From contig CAYRCJ010000039.1 of the NCBI GenBank assembly GCA_964422785.1, positions 1 through 7,396 on the forward strand: a stretch of 7,396 bases of DNA, written 5' to 3'. The notes beneath the pieces are model-generated. The model had not been told where the DNA came from. It did no database searches and saw only the letters and a program-made list of their open reading frames with translations. This document shows positions 5,188 through 7,396 of the stretch, piece after piece (position 1 is the stretch's first letter; every line of letters starts with the position of its first letter). The translations under genes and the position numbers were made by a program. Source of the stretch: CAYRCJ01 sp964422785. Its GTDB lineage: Bacteria; Patescibacteriota; Minisyncoccia; UBA11713; 2-01-FULL-45-33.

Positions 5188-5762
5188 CTTTCTCCCTTAA
5201 CTGTTGAAAATAAAATTCTGCCGTTTTCAAAAATATGCAGATCGCCGGTTTCTTCCGAAACCGTGAAAACAATAGCTCCTTTAAATTGGTAGGAAGCGGC
5301 GATCGCCGACAGGTGCCTTGAATGCACTTTCTTTTTAAACCCCAGCCTGGCTGAAAGATCGTGCCCCTGGCCAAGCGGCGAAATTTTGTTCGCCAAATTC
5401 CTCGGACGAAGGCCCTCAATAATAATGCCCGAGTGGAGAATGTTTCCTGAAGAGTCAATTAAAATAGCGCCATCAAAATTTATCGTAGTGGCTATTTTTT
5501 TTGAACTGTTTTTATAAAACTTGGAAATATTCAGATGCCGCTTCACAAAGATATCCTGCGACATATCCGGGACATCGGCGTAATTTTTATTCCATTTATT
5601 TCTCCACCCAAAAATGACAAAAAGGCCGAATTTTTTCTTATGGGTTTTCCGCAAATGCAAAACAATCTCCGCGAGCTCAGACTCGAGAGGCCTCTTCTTT
5701 GTCGATTTCGTGTCGCCGAAAATTTTATTGATTTTTGAAAGATGCCTTTTTATTTCTTTCAT
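5181..5762 (-). CDS. Soluble diadenylate cyclase (DisA_N/DAC domain protein)
   Basis: Predicted to condense two ATP into cyclic di-AMP. The protein has 193 residues: a basic N-terminus (1-26), then one DAC domain (about 27-190). The hallmark motifs are DGA (97-99, in FDGAILID), SRH (148-150, the RHR-type motif, here SRHLSA) and SEETG (169-173). It lacks the three membrane helices of CdaA/DacA and the helix-hairpin-helix DNA-binding domain of DisA, so it should be a free cytoplasmic cyclase, closer in layout to small standalone DAC proteins. The loop between DGA and SRH is long (about 50 residues) and basic (residues 119-147). The start ATG forms a 4-bp ATGA overlap with the upstream glycosylase gene, with AAGGG 6 bases before it. 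The stop lies inside the palindromic element. Family assignment is good; activity is inferred. Confidence 0.88.
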   Translation of the reverse strand: MKEIKRHLSKINKIFGDTKSTKKRPLESELAEIVLHLRKTHKKKFGLFVIFGWRNKWNKNYADVPDMSQDIFVKRHLNISKFYKNSSKKIATTINFDGAILIDSSGNILHSGIIIEGLRPRNLANKISPLGQGHDLSARLGFKKKVHSRHLSAIAASYQFKGAIVFTVSEETGDLHIFENGRILFSTVKGESN

Positions 5763-6292
5763 ATCTTGCCCTTAATGGTAAATCTGTAAAGTTTTTTTGC
5801 CCACGGCCCGGCGTAGTCCACTCCGACCCGCGGCAAACGCCTTATGTCAGAACTTTTTATTTTTATTCCGCGATCCTCAATCCAAAGTCCGGATTTTTTG
5901 TCCGCGATTTTATCGTTAAATTTTTTATCAATTTTTAAAAATTTAGTAATTTTGGCCGGTCCGTTAATGTCATCCGCCCCTCTTATCAAAACTGCCGCCG
6001 GGTAGCCTTTGTTTCCGGTTACAATATTCAGCATCCAGTGCATGCCGTACGTAAAATAAACATACCAGCGTCCGGCCCGGCCGAACATCGGCTTATTCCT
6101 CTCTGTCTGACCGCGATGAGCATGCGAGGCTTTATCCAGAAAACCGTCATAAGCCTCAACTTCAGTGATCATCAAGGCAATGATTTTACCGCCGGACTTT
6201 CTCGCCAAAAATTTACCAAGAAGATTTTTGGCCACGCCAAGGGCCGGTTTTTCAAAGAATTTTGGAAGCAAAACTTTGCCGGCAAATTTCAT
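5759..6292 (-). CDS. mpg: 3-methyladenine DNA glycosylase (MPG/AAG family)
   Basis: This monofunctional DNA glycosylase excises alkylated and deaminated purines (3-methyladenine, hypoxanthine and others) to start base-excision repair. The length of 177 residues is slightly short for bacterial members but spans the whole fold. Motifs: LLPKFF (8-13); ITEVEAYDG (42-50), where Glu46 is the general base and Tyr48 the intercalating tyrosine; SHAHRGQTERN (56-66), with His57 aligning with the active-site His; MFGRAGRWYVYFTYGMHWMLN (69-89); GPAKITKFLKID; RLPRVGVDYAG near the C-terminus. All expected active-site residues are visible. It starts at ATG 6292, in an ATGA overlap with the HAD gene and without its own Shine-Dalgarno, so it should depend on translation of that gene. 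Its stop overlaps the cyclase start in the same way. Confidence 0.96.
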   Translation of the reverse strand: MKFAGKVLLPKFFEKPALGVAKNLLGKFLARKSGGKIIALMITEVEAYDGFLDKASHAHRGQTERNKPMFGRAGRWYVYFTYGMHWMLNIVTGNKGYPAAVLIRGADDINGPAKITKFLKIDKKFNDKIADKKSGLWIEDRGIKIKSSDIRRLPRVGVDYAGPWAKKLYRFTIKGKI

Positions 6293-6879
6293 GAAACTAT
6301 ATTTTTGATTTCTTTCCAGGAAGAAATTTTTACGTAATTTTTTGATTTCTCAAAAATATCAAGCTTATCAAATAAAAAACGGTTTTTTATATCCGTTAAC
6401 GCGGAAAGCACCTTTATCTCGTCATCTATGTAGTGAGTTACCCCAAGCTCCTTAGCTTTAGTATTTTTGTCCTCAGGGGTTTCAACAAAAAATGCGTTTT
6501 TCTCGTTAAAATATTTAGGCCATAGGCCATGTCTTTTCAAAGTTTCAATTCCGGATTCCGGCAGCCTCCGGCGGGATATCAAAAAGTAAGGCGTTTTGTT
6601 CGAGACAATCGCTTTGAGCGTATCTCTAACCCCCGGCATAATGGAAACCATGGATGAAACTACAGGATCATCGTAAAGGAGCTTATGAATGTTTGCGAGA
6701 ACCGGCTTCGGCAAAACATTTTTATAAATTTCGGAAGGGGTATCCTGCATTTTAACCTCCCAGCCGAGATCTCCGGCCAATTTGATTTTCATAAGCGAGT
6801 TATCAAGGATAACTCCGTCCATATCAAAGCCGATAATCTTTTGCAATTTTCTATTGGTTTTGTCCACTCTTGTTTTCAT
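6289..6879 (-). CDS. HAD-superfamily hydrolase
   Basis: This 196-residue cytoplasmic protein is a predicted phosphatase or phosphotransferase. HAD motifs in order: motif I IIGFDMDGVILDNS, with nucleophile Asp19 and general acid Asp21; motif II at PYFLISRRR with Ser102; motif III Lys in PEDKNTKAKEL (K138 or K141); motif IV YIDDE with Asp152 and Asp153. A small helical cap (about 28-80) lies between motifs I and II, as in subclass C1. The substrate cannot be read from the sequence; nucleotide or sugar phosphates are plausible. It is the first gene of the leftward operon, with mpg and the cyclase following in 4-bp ATGA overlaps. ATG 6879 has no Shine-Dalgarno and lies only a few bases after the predicted transcription start. 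Confidence 0.9.
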   Translation of the reverse strand: MKTRVDKTNRKLQKIIGFDMDGVILDNSLMKIKLAGDLGWEVKMQDTPSEIYKNVLPKPVLANIHKLLYDDPVVSSMVSIMPGVRDTLKAIVSNKTPYFLISRRRLPESGIETLKRHGLWPKYFNEKNAFFVETPEDKNTKAKELGVTHYIDDEIKVLSALTDIKNRFLFDKLDIFEKSKNYVKISSWKEIKNIVS

Positions 6880-6896
6880 ATATTTTATTCTATAAT
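6870..6896 (+). promoter_or_regulatory. Divergent promoter of the right-hand gene
   Basis: TATAAT (6891-6896) is a perfect -10. No good -35 is visible: TTGTTT (6870-6875) is 15 bp away, and at 17 bp there is only TCTTGT. It overlaps the minus-strand -10 by five bases. Transcription would start near 6903, giving a leader of about 31 bases that contains the strong ribosome binding site at 6925-6929. Confidence 0.5.
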
Positions 6897-6919
6897 AACG
6901 AAAGTTTGTAACTTTACAA
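6892..6919 (-). promoter_or_regulatory. Promoter of the HAD-mpg-cyclase operon
   Basis: On the minus strand, TTGTAA (6919-6914) and TATTAT (6897-6892) are separated by 16 bp, matching the consensus at 4/6 and 5/6. Transcription would start about 7 bases past the -10, near 6885, leaving a leader of roughly 5 bases before ATG 6879. The absence of a Shine-Dalgarno fits this. Confidence 0.55.
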
Positions 6920-6922
6920 AAT

Positions 6923-6936
6923 AAGGAGGATTAATG
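6923..6936 (+). promoter_or_regulatory. Strong Shine-Dalgarno and start codon of the right-hand gene
   Basis: AAGGAGG (6923-6929), a full match to the anti-Shine-Dalgarno core, then four bases, then ATG (6934-6936). It defines the start of a gene that runs off the window. Confidence 0.9.
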
Positions 6937-7396
6937 TTGCCGGAATGGGAAATAGATAAAAGTGAGTTTCTTAAACGCATTAACTCTACGGAAGAGAATT
7001 TTAAAAAAGACCTTTGTCTGCCCGATATAGCCTCCGTCAGGCATATAGTTCCCCTAAGATATCTCGCGGAAATAGAATCGGCAATCCCGCTGAAAACCGA
7101 GAAGCTTTTCGGGCTTCTCCGCAAAATCCCCACTCTCGACGGCCGGTATCCGTTCCAAAAATCAGATTTTCAGATCTGCAAAATAGATCCGAAAAATATA
7201 ATGGTCGGCCAAAAGTTCGTCTACCGGGAAATATACCAAAGTCTCCTGGAAGACCTGCCGAATATCCTCCATAAATTCGCCATCGCTTCAGGCTTTTCGG
7301 ATTTGGGAGCGCACTTCTTTTTTGGCAGAGACACAGACGGGTCGTACTCCATGGCTTTTTATATCCAGCCGCTTATTTCGCAGCAGAATGAAAATT
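6934..7396 (+). CDS. Unrecognised protein, 5' part only
   Basis: The frame is open from ATG 6934 to the window edge with no stop, giving 154 visible residues. The perfect AAGGAGG before it and the TATAAT further upstream show that it is a real gene. The protein begins MLPEWEIDKSEFLKRINSTE, is probably cytoplasmic and has no signal peptide. Visible parts: a charged N-terminal helix, SVRHIVPLRYLAEI, a Leu-rich helix with KLFGLLRKIPTLDGRYPF, a helical stretch YREIYQSLLEDLPNILHKFA, then GFSDLGAHFFFGRDTDGSYSMAFYIQP, which looks like two beta strands with a turn. Only two cysteines are present. I do not recognise the family. It is transcribed away from the HAD-mpg-cyclase operon out of a shared promoter region. 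Confidence 0.88.
   Translation, partial: MLPEWEIDKSEFLKRINSTEENFKKDLCLPDIASVRHIVPLRYLAEIESAIPLKTEKLFGLLRKIPTLDGRYPFQKSDFQICKIDPKNIMVGQKFVYREIYQSLLEDLPNILHKFAIASGFSDLGAHFFFGRDTDGSYSMAFYIQPLISQQNEN

Noticed and set aside
7014..7274. Small rightward reading frame near the right edge
   Set aside because: It lies out of frame inside the gene starting at 6934, which has a perfect Shine-Dalgarno and stays open to the window edge.
1..7396. CRISPR array, tRNA, rRNA, transposase or phage genes
   Set aside because: No regularly spaced direct repeats, no tRNA cloverleaf, and no integrase or transposase motifs were found on either strand.

Overview
The window looks like a piece of a Candidatus Patescibacteria (CPR) genome, most likely of the Parcubacteria type. 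The main evidence is a DUF5671-type four-helix membrane protein immediately followed by a small single-pass protein. A secreted protein with a DUF5666-like domain, a Pro-rich linker and a peptidoglycan-binding domain also fits. Genes are short and tightly packed, with ATGA overlaps, and many proteins are unrecognisable. TGA acts as a genuine stop at two ATGA junctions, so the standard bacterial code applies and the Gracilibacteria/Absconditabacteria recoding does not. Lineage is inferred from recalled family patterns, not from a search.

Layout. Bases 1-590: 3' part of an unknown helical protein ending in a clean intrinsic terminator. Bases 607-2562: a rightward operon with promoter, a G/C hairpin in the leader, two unrecognised genes that overlap by 11 bp, and an IscU-type Fe-S scaffold, closed by a terminator that includes the iscU stop codon. 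Bases 2565-3257: a secreted peptidoglycan-binding protein, apparently read from a leaderless transcript. Bases 3235-5047 (leftward): a single-pass protein, a DUF5671 membrane protein and mutM, converging on the previous gene with a 23-bp tail overlap. Bases 5066-5187: a 122-bp palindromic element with perfect 18-bp inverted ends. Bases 5181-6879 (leftward): a diadenylate cyclase, a 3-methyladenine DNA glycosylase and a HAD hydrolase joined by 4-bp ATGA overlaps. Bases 6891-7396: a divergent promoter region and the 5' part of an unknown rightward gene with a strong Shine-Dalgarno.

Themes. The leftward half combines two base-excision DNA glycosylases (MPG for alkylated bases, Fpg for oxidised purines) with a c-di-AMP synthase, which suggests linked DNA-damage and second-messenger functions. 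The most unusual protein is IscU: between its first and second cluster-ligating cysteines it carries about 32 extra residues with four more cysteines (C-x2-C-x12-C-x4-C), resembling a zinc ribbon. The most unusual DNA is the 122-bp palindrome. It supplies the stop codon of the cyclase gene, ends 18 bp before mutM, and can fold into a three-way-junction RNA. Genes with clear Shine-Dalgarno sequences alternate with genes that have almost no 5' leader, so two modes of translation initiation may coexist.
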